In this document: positions 1 through 8,350 of the stretch, piece by piece
How the letters are laid out: every line of letters starts with the position of its first letter
How positions within the stretch are numbered: position 1 is the stretch's first letter
Assembly: GCA_035760645.1 (NCBI GenBank)
Contig: DASTSO010000062.1
Location: forward strand, 1-30,161
Length of the DNA stretch: 30,161 nt
Source: DASSTY01 sp035760645
GTDB lineage: Bacteria > Gemmatimonadota > Gemmatimonadetes > Gemmatimonadales > GWC2-71-9
Reading direction: 5' to 3'
Made by a program: the position numbers and the translations under genes
The notes under the pieces: model-generated
Seen by the model: only the letters and a program-made list of their open reading frames with translations
What the model was told of the DNA's origin: nothing
Databases searched by the model: none

Positions 1-1
1 A

Positions 2-574
2 TTCGACTCGGCGCTCGAGCTCTGCGACGCCGGCGAGCTCGACCCCGACGAGCGACAGATCAGGACCTGGCGGGAAGCGCGGCGGGACATCGCCGCCTAC
101 GTCGACGATCGCTGCTGGTCGCCGTCGCGCACGACCTACACGCGCGCCGCCGGCGACGAGGGGATCGATGCGGCGGCGCTCCTGTTCGCCGGATCGCGAT
201 TCCGCGAAGGACGCGAGGAGCGCCTTCGCTCCACCGCCCGGGCGATCGCGATCGAGCTCGGCGCGGGCGGCCCGCTGCTCTACCGCTACAGCGGCGCCGA
301 CGCCGAGGAGGGCGCGTTCGTCGCCTGCTCGTTCTGGATGGTCGAGGCGCTCGCCCGGCTCGGCGAGCGCGACCGGGCGGCGGAGCTGATGGACGCGATG
401 ATCGCCCGCGGCAGCGACCTCGGGCTGTTCTCGGAGGAGATCGATCCGACCGGGGGCGAGTTCCTCGGCAACCTCCCGCAGGGGCTCAGCCACCTCAGCC
501 TGATCAACGCAGCGTTCGCGCTGGCCGACCAGCCCGGGACATCGAGCGCCAGGTTCGGGGTCGTGGAACGCTAG
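2..574 (+). CDS. Glycoside hydrolase family 15 (glucoamylase-type), C-terminal part
   Basis: The open frame enters from the left edge and ends at TAG 572-574, leaving 190 C-terminal residues. GH15 enzymes are inverting alpha-glycosidases acting on starch-like glucans or trehalose, with an (alpha/alpha)6 barrel. The visible part matches the last barrel helices: an 'EEGAFVACSFWMVEALARLG' stretch, then 'GLFSEEIDP' and 'GNLPQGLSHLSLINAA'. In this family the Glu in the SEE/SEQ motif is the general base, and the 'PQ-x-hSH' segment closes the barrel. The last residues (ARFGVVER) are encoded by the first copy of a 16-bp direct repeat and look like a recently altered tail. The methyltransferase gene starts 10 bp downstream, so the two may be cotranscribed. 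Family assignment is firm; substrate is unknown because the N-terminal half lies outside the window. Confidence 0.85.
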   Translation, partial: FDSALELCDAGELDPDERQIRTWREARRDIAAYVDDRCWSPSRTTYTRAAGDEGIDAAALLFAGSRFREGREERLRSTARAIAIELGAGGPLLYRYSGADAEEGAFVACSFWMVEALARLGERDRAAELMDAMIARGSDLGLFSEEIDPTGGEFLGNLPQGLSHLSLINAAFALADQPGTSSARFGVVER

Positions 575-588
575 GTTCGGGGTCGTGG
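551..588. repeat. 16-bp direct repeat at the GH15/methyltransferase junction
   Basis: AGGTTCGGGGTCGTGG occurs at 551-566 and again at 573-588, a period of 22 bp. The first copy encodes the tail of the GH15 protein. The second contains the GTG start codon (585-587) of the methyltransferase. It looks like a short tandem duplication across the gene boundary. Confidence 0.9.
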
Positions 589-1484
589 CCGACCGCCGTG
601 ACCTCGACTTCACCTACTCGCTGATCGACCGGCTCTTCCGGCTCAGCCTCGGCGAGCAGGCGGACTTCAGCGGCGCCAAGTTCGACGGCGACTTCTCGCT
701 GACGCTCGAGCAGGCGCAGCGCCGCAAGCACGACTTCATCGTCGAGCAGGTCGGCATCCGGCCCGGCACGCGCATTCTCGACATGGGCTGCGGCTGGGGG
801 CCGATGCTCCGGCGCATCCGCGAGGAAGGGGCCGAGGGCGTCGGGCTCACGCTCTCGACCGGACAGGTGAAGGCGTGCCGCCGTCACGGGCTCGACGCGC
901 GCCTCATGGACTGCCGCACGGCGACGCGCGCCGCGCTCGGCGGGTTCGACGGGGTGGTGAGTCTGGGCGCCTTCGAGCACTTCTGCTCGATCGACGACTA
1001 CCTCGCCGGCCGGCAGGAGGAGATCTACGGACGGCTCTTCGCCACGGTGCACGAGCTGCTCCCGCCCGGCGGGCGGTTCTATCTCCAGACGATGGTCTTC
1101 GGGCCGAACATGCTCCCCTACGAGGCGATCGACCTCGCGGCCCCGCGGGACTCGGACGCCTTCGTCCTCGCCCTGATGACCAAGCAGTTCCCCGGCTCCT
1201 GGCTCCCCTACGGCGAGGCGCAGCTCCGCCGCGTCTCGGCGCCGTACTTCCGCCTGTGCTCGAGCAGCAGCGGCCGGCTCGACTACATCGAGACCATCCG
1301 CCAGTGGCGGCAGCGGTTCGCGCAGCGGCGCCTGCGCAAGCTGCCGCTCTATCTCTCGCTGCTCCCGCGCTGGCTCGCGAGCGCGGACTTCCGCCTCGCC
1401 TTCACCTCGGGCGTGAGCGCCAACTCCCTGTGCTTCGAGCGGGAGCTGTTCGAGCATCACCGGCTGGTGTTCGAGCGGCTCTGA
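585..1484 (+). CDS. Cyclopropane-fatty-acyl-phospholipid synthase-like SAM methyltransferase
   Basis: A 299-residue class I SAM-dependent methyltransferase, close in length to mycobacterial cyclopropane mycolic acid synthases. Motif I is 'LDMGCGWG' (residues 65-72), followed by 'VGLTLSTGQ', which matches the family's 'GxTLSxxQ' segment, and 'SLGAFEHF' (127-133), the counterpart of 'SIGxFEHx'. Enzymes of this group transfer a methylene or methyl group from SAM to an unsaturated acyl chain of membrane lipid. The start is GTG at 585; no good Shine-Dalgarno precedes it, and the codon lies within the duplicated 16-mer. The neighbours give no lipid context. Other class I methyltransferases share these motifs, so a different small-molecule substrate is possible. 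It ends 33 bp before the stop of the converging TPR gene. Confidence 0.8.
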   Translation: MADRRDLDFTYSLIDRLFRLSLGEQADFSGAKFDGDFSLTLEQAQRRKHDFIVEQVGIRPGTRILDMGCGWGPMLRRIREEGAEGVGLTLSTGQVKACRRHGLDARLMDCRTATRAALGGFDGVVSLGAFEHFCSIDDYLAGRQEEIYGRLFATVHELLPPGGRFYLQTMVFGPNMLPYEAIDLAAPRDSDAFVLALMTKQFPGSWLPYGEAQLRRVSAPYFRLCSSSSGRLDYIETIRQWRQRFAQRRLRKLPLYLSLLPRWLASADFRLAFTSGVSANSLCFERELFEHHRLVFERL

Positions 1485-1510
1485 GCGCCGCGCCGAGGTG
1501 GCGCGGGCGC
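1485..1510. terminator. Candidate bidirectional terminator hairpin
   Basis: GCGCCGCGCC (1485-1494) and GGCGCGGGCGC (1500-1510) can pair as a 10-bp stem with one bulged G and a GAGGT loop. It lies exactly between the stop codons of two converging genes. There is no T-tract on either strand, so function is inferred from position and stability only. Confidence 0.4.
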
Positions 1511-1517
1511 CGCGTGT

Positions 1518-2537
1518 CTAGGCGGGCGTGGCGGCGAGGAGGGTGGCGACGTCGGCGGCGTCCACCGCCGCGCCGATGTGCGAGAAGATCTGGTGGGCCT
1601 CGGCCAGGTGCCGTCGGGCGTCGGCCGGGCGGCCGCGCTCGAGGTAGAGCCGGCCGAGCTCGCGGGCGGCTTCGGCCTCGGTGAGCCGCGCGCCGGTCTC
1701 GCGCGCGAGCGCCATGGCGCCGCGCAGGCGGTCCTCGACCACCGGCAGCGCCGCGCCCTCGGCGCGCTCGACCAGCGCCAGCACCCGTTCGGCATCGGCC
1801 AGGTCGAAGCGCGCGGCGAGGGCGAGGAAGGTGCCGCGCGCGGCCTCGGCCGCGGTGCGCGCCGCGCCGAGGTCGCCCGTGGCGAGCAGCGCCTCGGTGT
1901 GGTTCACGAGACAGAGCGCCGCGAGGTGCGCGTCGCCCTGCGCGCGCGCGAGCGCGAGCGCCTGGGCGTAGTGCGCGTTCGCCTCCTCCCAGCGCTCCCG
2001 GTCGGCCATGACCATGCCCAGGTTGTGGTGGGCGAGGGCGCAGCCGTGATCGTCGCCCAGCTCGACGTAGGCGGCGAGCGAGCGCGTGTAGTGGCGCTCG
2101 GCCGCGGCGTGGTCGCCGCGGATGTTGGCCACGATGCCGAGGTTCTGGGCGATGCGCGCCGTGAGGTCCGGCCGGTGCGCCGCGAGCCCGAGCGCTTCGG
2201 TGAGCGCGGCCTCCGCCGCGACGAGATTGCCCGTCTCGAGCTCGAGCCCGCCCAGGGTGTTGAGCGCCTCCGCGGCGAGCGCGGAGTCGGCGAGGAGGCG
2301 CGCCACCGCGTAGCTCTGCTGCAGCCCCGCGCGCGCCGTCGCGTCGTCGCTCGCCTGGTGGCTCAGGATGGCCCGCCGGCGCAGCGCCTCGGCGAGCACC
2401 GCCGGATTGCTCTCGCGCGTCGCGGCGACCACGAGCTCGTCGTAGACGGCGCGCGCCTCGGGCAGCGGGAGCGTGCGCTCGCGCTGCCGCGCCAGCGCCA
2501 GCTGGCCGACGAGATCGGGCGGCCGCTCCTCGGGCAT
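1518..2537 (-). CDS. Tetratricopeptide-repeat protein
   Basis: A 339-residue protein consisting almost entirely of helical TPR-like repeats. Typical pieces are 'LAAEALNTLGGLELETGNL', 'RIAQNLGIVANIRGDHAAA', 'CALAHHNLGMVMADRERWEE' and 'EAARELGRLYLERGRPADA', which follow the W/L-G-Y/L-A-A-F-P spacing of TPRs. No signal peptide, membrane span or enzymatic domain is visible, so it is probably a cytoplasmic scaffold or the TPR portion of a regulator. The ATG at 2537 lies 2 bp after the stop of the upstream lipoprotein gene. A GTG at 2543 would instead give a GTGA overlap and two extra residues. The reading frame stays open far upstream through the lipoprotein gene in another frame, which is a high-GC artefact. 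Function cannot be assigned. Confidence 0.75.
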   Translation of the reverse strand: MPEERPPDLVGQLALARQRERTLPLPEARAVYDELVVAATRESNPAVLAEALRRRAILSHQASDDATARAGLQQSYAVARLLADSALAAEALNTLGGLELETGNLVAAEAALTEALGLAAHRPDLTARIAQNLGIVANIRGDHAAAERHYTRSLAAYVELGDDHGCALAHHNLGMVMADRERWEEANAHYAQALALARAQGDAHLAALCLVNHTEALLATGDLGAARTAAEAARGTFLALAARFDLADAERVLALVERAEGAALPVVEDRLRGAMALARETGARLTEAEAARELGRLYLERGRPADARRHLAEAHQIFSHIGAAVDAADVATLLAATPA

Positions 2538-2539
2538 GC

Positions 2540-3157
2540 TCACCAGGCGACCGCGTAGCGCGAGAAGTGCGCGATGTCGCCGCTGACCCGCCTCGCGAGC
2601 GGCTCGTCGAGCGAGCCCAGCACCTCGAGGATCCGGAGCGAGTCGTCGGTGTAGGCGATGCGCTTCGGCAGCAGCGGCGTGAGGAGCGGGCAGTGCGCGT
2701 AGCTCAGCGTGAGCCGCGCCGGGCGGCCGGCGGCGAAGCGCAGCCCCTCGGGCGCGAAGCGCACCGAGGCCACCTGCTCGCTCGGCGCGTCGGCCACGAT
2801 GCGGACGGTGTCGGCGAGCGCGCCGGCGGGCACCGTGAAGGTGTGGGGACCGACGACGAGCGTGCCGCCCTCGGGCCCGATGACGGCCTCGGCGTGGGCG
2901 GCCGGCAGCGCGTTGCAGGTCAGCAGGCCGCCGACCAGGCCGCCGAGGAGGCCGCCGGCGAGCGCGTCGCCGCTCGAGGCGGTGCCGACGACGGGAACGG
3001 TGGCGGCCGGGGTGACGTCGGCCGCGGCCTGCGGGGCGTCGGGGGCGCTGGGGAACGACTGGTCGCCACAGCCGCCGATCCCGGCGAGCACGAGAAGGCC
3101 GAGCGCCAGGGCGGACCACGGGCGGCGGCAACGGACACGACGGCGCGTTGGCGTCAT
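2540..3157 (-). CDS. Lipoprotein with ZU5-like domain
   Basis: A 205-residue exported protein. Residues 1-29 form an Arg-rich n-region and hydrophobic core ending in lipobox 'IGGC' (Cys30), so it should be anchored to the membrane by lipidation. After a low-complexity Ala/Pro/Gly linker, residues from about 90 carry 'GPEGGTLVVGPHTFTVPAGAL', the start signature of ZU5-like domains, with 'SRYAVAW' at the end as is usual in bacterial ZU5-type lipoproteins. Such domains are beta-sandwiches with presumed binding or structural roles; no enzyme motif is seen. It is the first gene of a two-gene minus-strand unit with the TPR gene. A GGAG lies about 8 nt before the ATG. The specific role is unknown. 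Confidence 0.75.
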   Translation of the reverse strand: MTPTRRRVRCRRPWSALALGLLVLAGIGGCGDQSFPSAPDAPQAAADVTPAATVPVVGTASSGDALAGGLLGGLVGGLLTCNALPAAHAEAVIGPEGGTLVVGPHTFTVPAGALADTVRIVADAPSEQVASVRFAPEGLRFAAGRPARLTLSYAHCPLLTPLLPKRIAYTDDSLRILEVLGSLDEPLARRVSGDIAHFSRYAVAW

Positions 3158-3201
3158 CGGTGGGCTCCGGTGAGGTCGAGAACGGTGCAGCGCCGGTGAT
3201 T

Positions 3202-3244
3202 GGGCATTCCTTCGCCCCCGGGCCGCGCCCCTGGACGAATGCCC
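3202..3244. promoter_or_regulatory. 8-bp inverted repeat in divergent intergenic region
   Basis: GGGCATTC (3202-3209) and GAATGCCC (3237-3244) are exact reverse complements separated by 27 bp, in the gap between the divergent lipoprotein and mreB genes. It could be an operator or part of the lipoprotein mRNA leader. There is no direct evidence of function. Confidence 0.35.
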
Positions 3245-3259
3245 CGCGGGGGCGCGGGG
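3242..3259. promoter_or_regulatory. GC-rich hairpin in the divergent intergenic region
   Basis: CCCCGCG (3242-3248), loop GGGG, CGCGGGG (3253-3259) form a perfect 7-bp stem. It overlaps the right arm of the GAATGCCC repeat, so the two foldings are mutually exclusive. On the minus strand it would lie about 85-100 nt before the lipoprotein start. Confidence 0.35.
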
Positions 3260-3339
3260 TGGCGCAGGAGTGGGTAATCCACGCTAGCCCCGGGCGCGGG
3301 CGGGGGCAAGGGCCGGTCCCGCGATGGGCGGTGCAGATG

Positions 3340-3345
3340 TATCCT
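3340..3345 (+). promoter_or_regulatory. Candidate -10 element for mreB
   Basis: TATCCT sits in a small AT-rich island (GTATCCTTTACT) that stands out from the surrounding sequence, about 46 bp before the mreB ATG. No convincing -35 hexamer is present at 17 bp spacing. Confidence 0.4.
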
Positions 3346-3391
3346 TTACTCCGGCCGCGTGGCGGCCCCGGGCCGGCGGGAGGCGCCGCCC

Positions 3392-4447
3392 ATGCTCCCA
3401 CAACCCTCCGCGCGAAGGTGCGTCGTGAAGCGGATCTCCTGGCGGCCGGCCTCCGAGATCGCCGTCGATCTCGGGACGGCAAATACCCTGGTGCTCGTCA
3501 AGGGCGAGGGCGTCGTGCTCGACGAGCCGAGCGTGGCGGCCGTCGACCAGACGACCGGGCGCGTCAAGAGCATCGGCCTCGAGGCCAAGCGCATGCTGGG
3601 CCGCACGCCGGAGGGGGTGCTCGCCGTGCGGCCGATGAAGGACGGCGTGATCGCCAACTTCGACGTCGCCGAGCAGATGCTGCGGCAGTTCCTGCGCACC
3701 GTCATCACCCGCCACCTCCTGCGCGTCAAGCCGCGCGTGGTCGTCTCGGTCCCCTCGGGCGTCACCGAGGTCGAGCGCCGCGCCGTGCGCGACAGCGCCA
3801 AGAGCGCGGGGGTGAAGGAGGTGCTCATGGTGGCCGAGCCGATGGCGGCGGCGATCGGCGTGGGGCTGCCGGTCGAGACGCCCACCGGCAACATGGTCAT
3901 CGACATCGGCGGCGGCACGACCGAGATCGCCGTCATCGCGCTGAACGGCATCGTCGCCGACGCGTCGATCCGGGTGGGCGGCGACGAGATGGACCGCGCC
4001 ATCCTGCAGTTCATGCGCAAGAGCTACAGCCTGCTGATCGGCGAGCCGACGGCCGAGCAGATCAAGATCCAGATCGGCTCGGTGGTGCCGCTCGATCCCG
4101 AGCTCATGATGAACGTGAAGGGCCGCGACCTCGTCTCCGGGCTGCCGAAGACGGTCACGGTGCACAGCGACGAGATCCGCGACGCGATCCAGGAGCCGGT
4201 CACCCAGATCCTGAACGCCGTGCGCCACGCGCTCGAGCTGACGCCGCCCGAGCTCGCGAGCGACATCCTCGAGCACGGGATCGTGCTCACCGGCGGCGGC
4301 GCCCTGCTGCGCGGGCTCGACCAGCTCATCCTCTTCGAGACCGGGCTCCCGGTGCGGGTGGCCGAGGACCCGCTCACCTGCGTCGTGCGCGGCGCGGGGC
4401 GCATCCTCGACGAGCCGGACCGCTACGGTGGCGTCCTCACCGCCTGA
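3392..4447 (+). CDS. mreB: Rod-shape-determining protein MreB
   Basis: Bacterial actin homologue that polymerises under the inner membrane and positions elongation-phase peptidoglycan synthesis. The actin ATPase motifs are intact: phosphate-1 'DLGTANTLV' (from residue 26), the 'VSVPSGVTEVERRA' segment, phosphate-2 'DIGGGTTEIAVI', and the adenosine motif 'GIVLTGGGALLRGL'. The ATG at 3392 is preceded by GGGAGG (3378-3383) at 8-nt spacing and gives 351 residues. An in-frame GTG at 3425 gives 340 residues and an N-terminus closer to the usual MreB length; either could be used. Neither mreC nor mreD follows; the next gene is a nucleotide-sugar SDR. That leaves open whether this is the main MreB or a second copy. 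Confidence 0.95.
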   Translation: MLPQPSARRCVVKRISWRPASEIAVDLGTANTLVLVKGEGVVLDEPSVAAVDQTTGRVKSIGLEAKRMLGRTPEGVLAVRPMKDGVIANFDVAEQMLRQFLRTVITRHLLRVKPRVVVSVPSGVTEVERRAVRDSAKSAGVKEVLMVAEPMAAAIGVGLPVETPTGNMVIDIGGGTTEIAVIALNGIVADASIRVGGDEMDRAILQFMRKSYSLLIGEPTAEQIKIQIGSVVPLDPELMMNVKGRDLVSGLPKTVTVHSDEIRDAIQEPVTQILNAVRHALELTPPELASDILEHGIVLTGGGALLRGLDQLILFETGLPVRVAEDPLTCVVRGAGRILDEPDRYGGVLTA

Positions 4448-4475
4448 GGGGCTCTTGCGCCCGGCGGAGGGCGTT

Positions 4476-4492
4476 CGATCTTCAGAAGATCG
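4476..4492. promoter_or_regulatory. 17-bp perfect palindrome, candidate operator
   Basis: CGATCTTC-A-GAAGATCG is an exact dyad with a single central base. It is relatively AT-rich and lies in the 108-bp gap between mreB and the decarboxylase gene, 64 bp upstream of the latter's GTG. The compact symmetry suggests a dimeric regulator site rather than an RNA hairpin, since a one-base loop cannot form well. Confidence 0.45.
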
Positions 4493-4555
4493 CAGCTCCT
4501 CGGGGACACCCGAACCTCCTCAACGGGCCCGACACCGCTCGGGCGGGACAACGAC

Positions 4556-5629
<1,074 letters not shown>

Positions 5630-5632
5630 GCG

Positions 5633-5668
5633 CCTCGCGCAGCGTGTCGGCCTCGCGCAGCGTGTCGG
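5633..5668. repeat. Perfect 18-bp tandem duplication over the GH38 start
   Basis: CCTCGCGCAGCGTGTCGG is present twice in direct contact (5633-5650 and 5651-5668). Each copy contains an in-frame GTG (5644 and 5662), so the duplication supplies two alternative starts for the downstream gene and adds six residues (repeat of SASRSV). Confidence 0.9.
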
Positions 5669-8331
5669 CGGCGCCGCTCGTCTTCCACCTGGTCCCGCAC
5701 ACCCACTGGGACCGCGAGTGGTACCTTCCGCGGGCCGCGTTCCTGGCGCGGCTCGTCGCGCTCCTCGACGACCTCGTCGCCCGGCTCGAGCGCGAGCCGG
5801 ACTATCGCGCCTTCCTCCTCGACGGCCAGACGGTGCACGTCGAGGACTATCTCCGGGTCCGCCCCGCCATGCGCGAGCGCCTGCGCGCGCTCGTGCGCGA
5901 CGGCCGGCTGCAGGTCGGTCCCTGGTACGTCCTCGCCGACGAGCAGATCCCCGCCGCCGAAAGCCTGCTGCGCAATCTTCTCCTCGGCGCGGCCGACGCG
6001 GCCGCGCTGGGCCGCCGGCTCGAGGTGCTCTACTCGCCCGACGCCTTCGGCCATCCGGCGGCGTGGCCCGCGCTCGCCGCGGAGTTCGGGATCGGCTACG
6101 GCGCGCTCTGGCGCGGCCTGGGCACCGCGCCGGGGCAGGGGGACCTCGTGCGCTGGCGCGCCGCCGATGGCGCGGAAGTGCTGGTCTACCACCTGCCGCC
6201 CGACGGCTACGAGGTCGGCGCGGCGCTTCCGGCCGATCCCGCGCGGCTCGCCCGCGCGTGGCCGCCGCTCCGGGACGGACTCGTCGCGCGGGCGAGCACC
6301 CGGCACGTCGTCGTGCTCGTGGGCGCCGACCACCACGCGGCGCACCCCGACGTGCCCGCGCTCCGTGACGCGCTCGCGGCGCTCGAGGCGGGGCGGGGGA
6401 CCGGGGCGGAGGTGCGCGTTTCCCGCCTGGACGACGCGCTCCGCGCGGCCGCGGTGGAGCATCCGCGCGTCCCCGTGCTCGCGGGCGAGCTGCGCTGGTC
6501 GTACGGCTACACCTGGACGCTGCAGGGCGTGCACGGCACCCGCGCGCACCTCAAGCGCCGCAACGCCGCGGCCGAGCTCGCGCTCGAGCGCTGGGCGGAG
6601 CCGCTCGCGGCGCTGGCGGCTCACCTTCGCCGGCCGGGCGGCACGGACCGCCGCGACCTCCTGGCGCACGCCTGGCGCGCCCTGGTGCGCACGCACTTCC
6701 ACGACACGCTGGGCGGCTGCGCGAGCGACGCGGTGGCGCTGGCCGCCGAGCGGCGGCTCGCCGACGTCGAGGCGTACGCGCGCGAGGTGGCGCGCGCGGG
6801 CGTCTTCGAGCTCGCCGGGCACGACGCCGACGCCGTGCGCGAGGGCGCGGCCGACGGGCCCGCGCTGCTCCTCTGGAACCCCGCGGCGCGCGGGCGCGCG
6901 GGCATCGTCGTCGCCGACGTGAGCTGGTTCCGGCGCGACGTCTTCGTCGGCCCGCCGGGCGGCCGCGTGCCGCGCACGGCGCCGCCCGCGCCCGCCTTCG
7001 GGCTGCGCGACGCGGAGGGGCGTGTGGTGCCGGTCCAGGTGCTCGGCCGGCGCGACGCGCTCGAGCGTCGCGACGCGCCGCGCCACTACCCCGACCTCGA
7101 CGCGGTGGAGGTGGTGCGGGTCGCGTTCCGCGCGCCGGCGGTCGGCGGCCTCGCGCTCGCGCGGCTGACGCCGGACACCGTGGGCGCGGAGCCCGTCCTC
7201 GCCGCGCAGGACGCGGTGCGGGTCCACGGACGGACGCTCGCGAACGACCTCGTCGAGGTGACGGTCGCGCGGGACGGCACGCTCGAGCTGCGCGACCGAC
7301 GCAGCGGCGAGCGCTACCCGGGGCTCCTCGGGGCCGAGCTCGGCGGAGACGTGGGCGACACGTACACCTTCGCGGCACCGGCGGACGATCGGCCGGCGCG
7401 GATGAGCGGGCCGGTTGCCGTGCGCGCGCTCGCCGAGGGGCCGCTCGTGGGCGCCCTCGCCGTCGAAGGTGCGATCGCGAGCGCGCGAGGGAGCGTGGCG
7501 CTCCGCGTCACCGTGCAGTTGCAGGCCGGAAGCCCGCTCGTCCGCGTCACGCTCGAGCTCGACAACGCCGCGCGCGACGCGCGGCTCCGGCTCCGGTTCC
7601 CGACGGGGCTCGCGGGCGTCGCGGCGCGGGCCGGCGCGCAGTTCGGGGCCGTCACGCGCCCCCCCGTCGCGGTGAGCCCGGCCGACTACCCGCGCGAGAC
7701 GCCGGTCGCGACCACGCCCGCCCACCGGTTCGTCGCCGCCGCGCGGGCGGGGCGGGGTCTCGCGCTCCTCGCGCCGGGCTTCTTCGAGTACGAGTGGACC
7801 CGCGCGGGCGAGCTCCTCTTCACCGTCTTCCGCGCCGTGGGCGAGCTCTCGAAGGCGGATCTCCCGACGCGCCCCGGCCACGCCGGCTGGGCGATGCCGA
7901 CGCCCCTCGCCCAGTGCCCGGGGCCCGACCGGCTCCAGCTCGCGCTGCTGCCCGCCGGCGCCCCGCCCGCCTTCGAGGATGCGGGGCTCCTCTCGGCCTG
8001 GGAGGACGCCTTCCTGCCGCTCCGGCCACTCTGGCTCCGAGAGACCACGATGGGGACGCTTCCGGCGTCGGGCATCGAGCTCGCGGGCGAGGGCCTCGTC
8101 TTCTCCGCGCTCAAGCCCGCCGAGCACGGCGACGCGCTGGTCCTCCGCTGCTGGAACGCCAGCGACCGGGCGGTCGAGGGCGCCTGGCACTTCCCGGCCC
8201 CGGTCGGGCGCGCGGCTCGCACGCGTGCCGACGAGACCGAGCTCGCGCCGCTTCCGCTCGCCGACGGCGGGCGGACGGTGCCCTTCATCGCGGCGCCACA
8301 CGCGATCGTGACGGTGCGGGTGGAGGGCTGA
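5644..8331 (+). CDS. Glycoside hydrolase family 38 alpha-mannosidase
   Basis: A retaining, zinc-dependent alpha-mannosidase of 895 residues from GTG 5644 (889 from GTG 5662). The metal-binding start motif 'HTHWDREWY' gives His21 and Asp23, 'SPDAFGH' contains the presumed nucleophile Asp133, and 'HFHDTLGG' (His353) is the late zinc ligand. The N-terminal barrel (about 12-280) is followed by a helical mid-region and the large beta-sandwich C-terminal half typical of the family ('LWNPAARGRAG', 'LRLRFPTGLAG'). No signal peptide is evident, so it probably acts in the cytoplasm on imported mannosides. The gene begins 14 bp after the decarboxylase stop and converges on the permease genes with only 12 bp between stops. 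Linkage specificity cannot be read from the sequence. Confidence 0.9.
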   Translation: MSASRSVSAAPLVFHLVPHTHWDREWYLPRAAFLARLVALLDDLVARLEREPDYRAFLLDGQTVHVEDYLRVRPAMRERLRALVRDGRLQVGPWYVLADEQIPAAESLLRNLLLGAADAAALGRRLEVLYSPDAFGHPAAWPALAAEFGIGYGALWRGLGTAPGQGDLVRWRAADGAEVLVYHLPPDGYEVGAALPADPARLARAWPPLRDGLVARASTRHVVVLVGADHHAAHPDVPALRDALAALEAGRGTGAEVRVSRLDDALRAAAVEHPRVPVLAGELRWSYGYTWTLQGVHGTRAHLKRRNAAAELALERWAEPLAALAAHLRRPGGTDRRDLLAHAWRALVRTHFHDTLGGCASDAVALAAERRLADVEAYAREVARAGVFELAGHDADAVREGAADGPALLLWNPAARGRAGIVVADVSWFRRDVFVGPPGGRVPRTAPPAPAFGLRDAEGRVVPVQVLGRRDALERRDAPRHYPDLDAVEVVRVAFRAPAVGGLALARLTPDTVGAEPVLAAQDAVRVHGRTLANDLVEVTVARDGTLELRDRRSGERYPGLLGAELGGDVGDTYTFAAPADDRPARMSGPVAVRALAEGPLVGALAVEGAIASARGSVALRVTVQLQAGSPLVRVTLELDNAARDARLRLRFPTGLAGVAARAGAQFGAVTRPPVAVSPADYPRETPVATTPAHRFVAAARAGRGLALLAPGFFEYEWTRAGELLFTVFRAVGELSKADLPTRPGHAGWAMPTPLAQCPGPDRLQLALLPAGAPPAFEDAGLLSAWEDAFLPLRPLWLRETTMGTLPASGIELAGEGLVFSALKPAEHGDALVLRCWNASDRAVEGAWHFPAPVGRAARTRADETELAPLPLADGGRTVPFIAAPHAIVTVRVEG

Positions 8332-8350
8332 GCCTCCCGGGAGCTAGCCC
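8325..8350. terminator. Imperfect hairpin across converging stop codons
   Basis: GGGCT (8325-8329) pairs with AGCCC (8346-8350) around an inner palindrome CTCCCGGGAG (8334-8343). It spans the GH38 stop and the permease stop, so it could serve both strands. No T-tract is present. Confidence 0.3.

Noticed and set aside
2540..3482. Extension of the TPR frame upstream to make a 654-residue protein
   Set aside because: The added part overlaps the lipoprotein gene in another frame and has a low-complexity composition without TPR-like periodicity; ATG 2537 just after the lipoprotein stop is the natural start.
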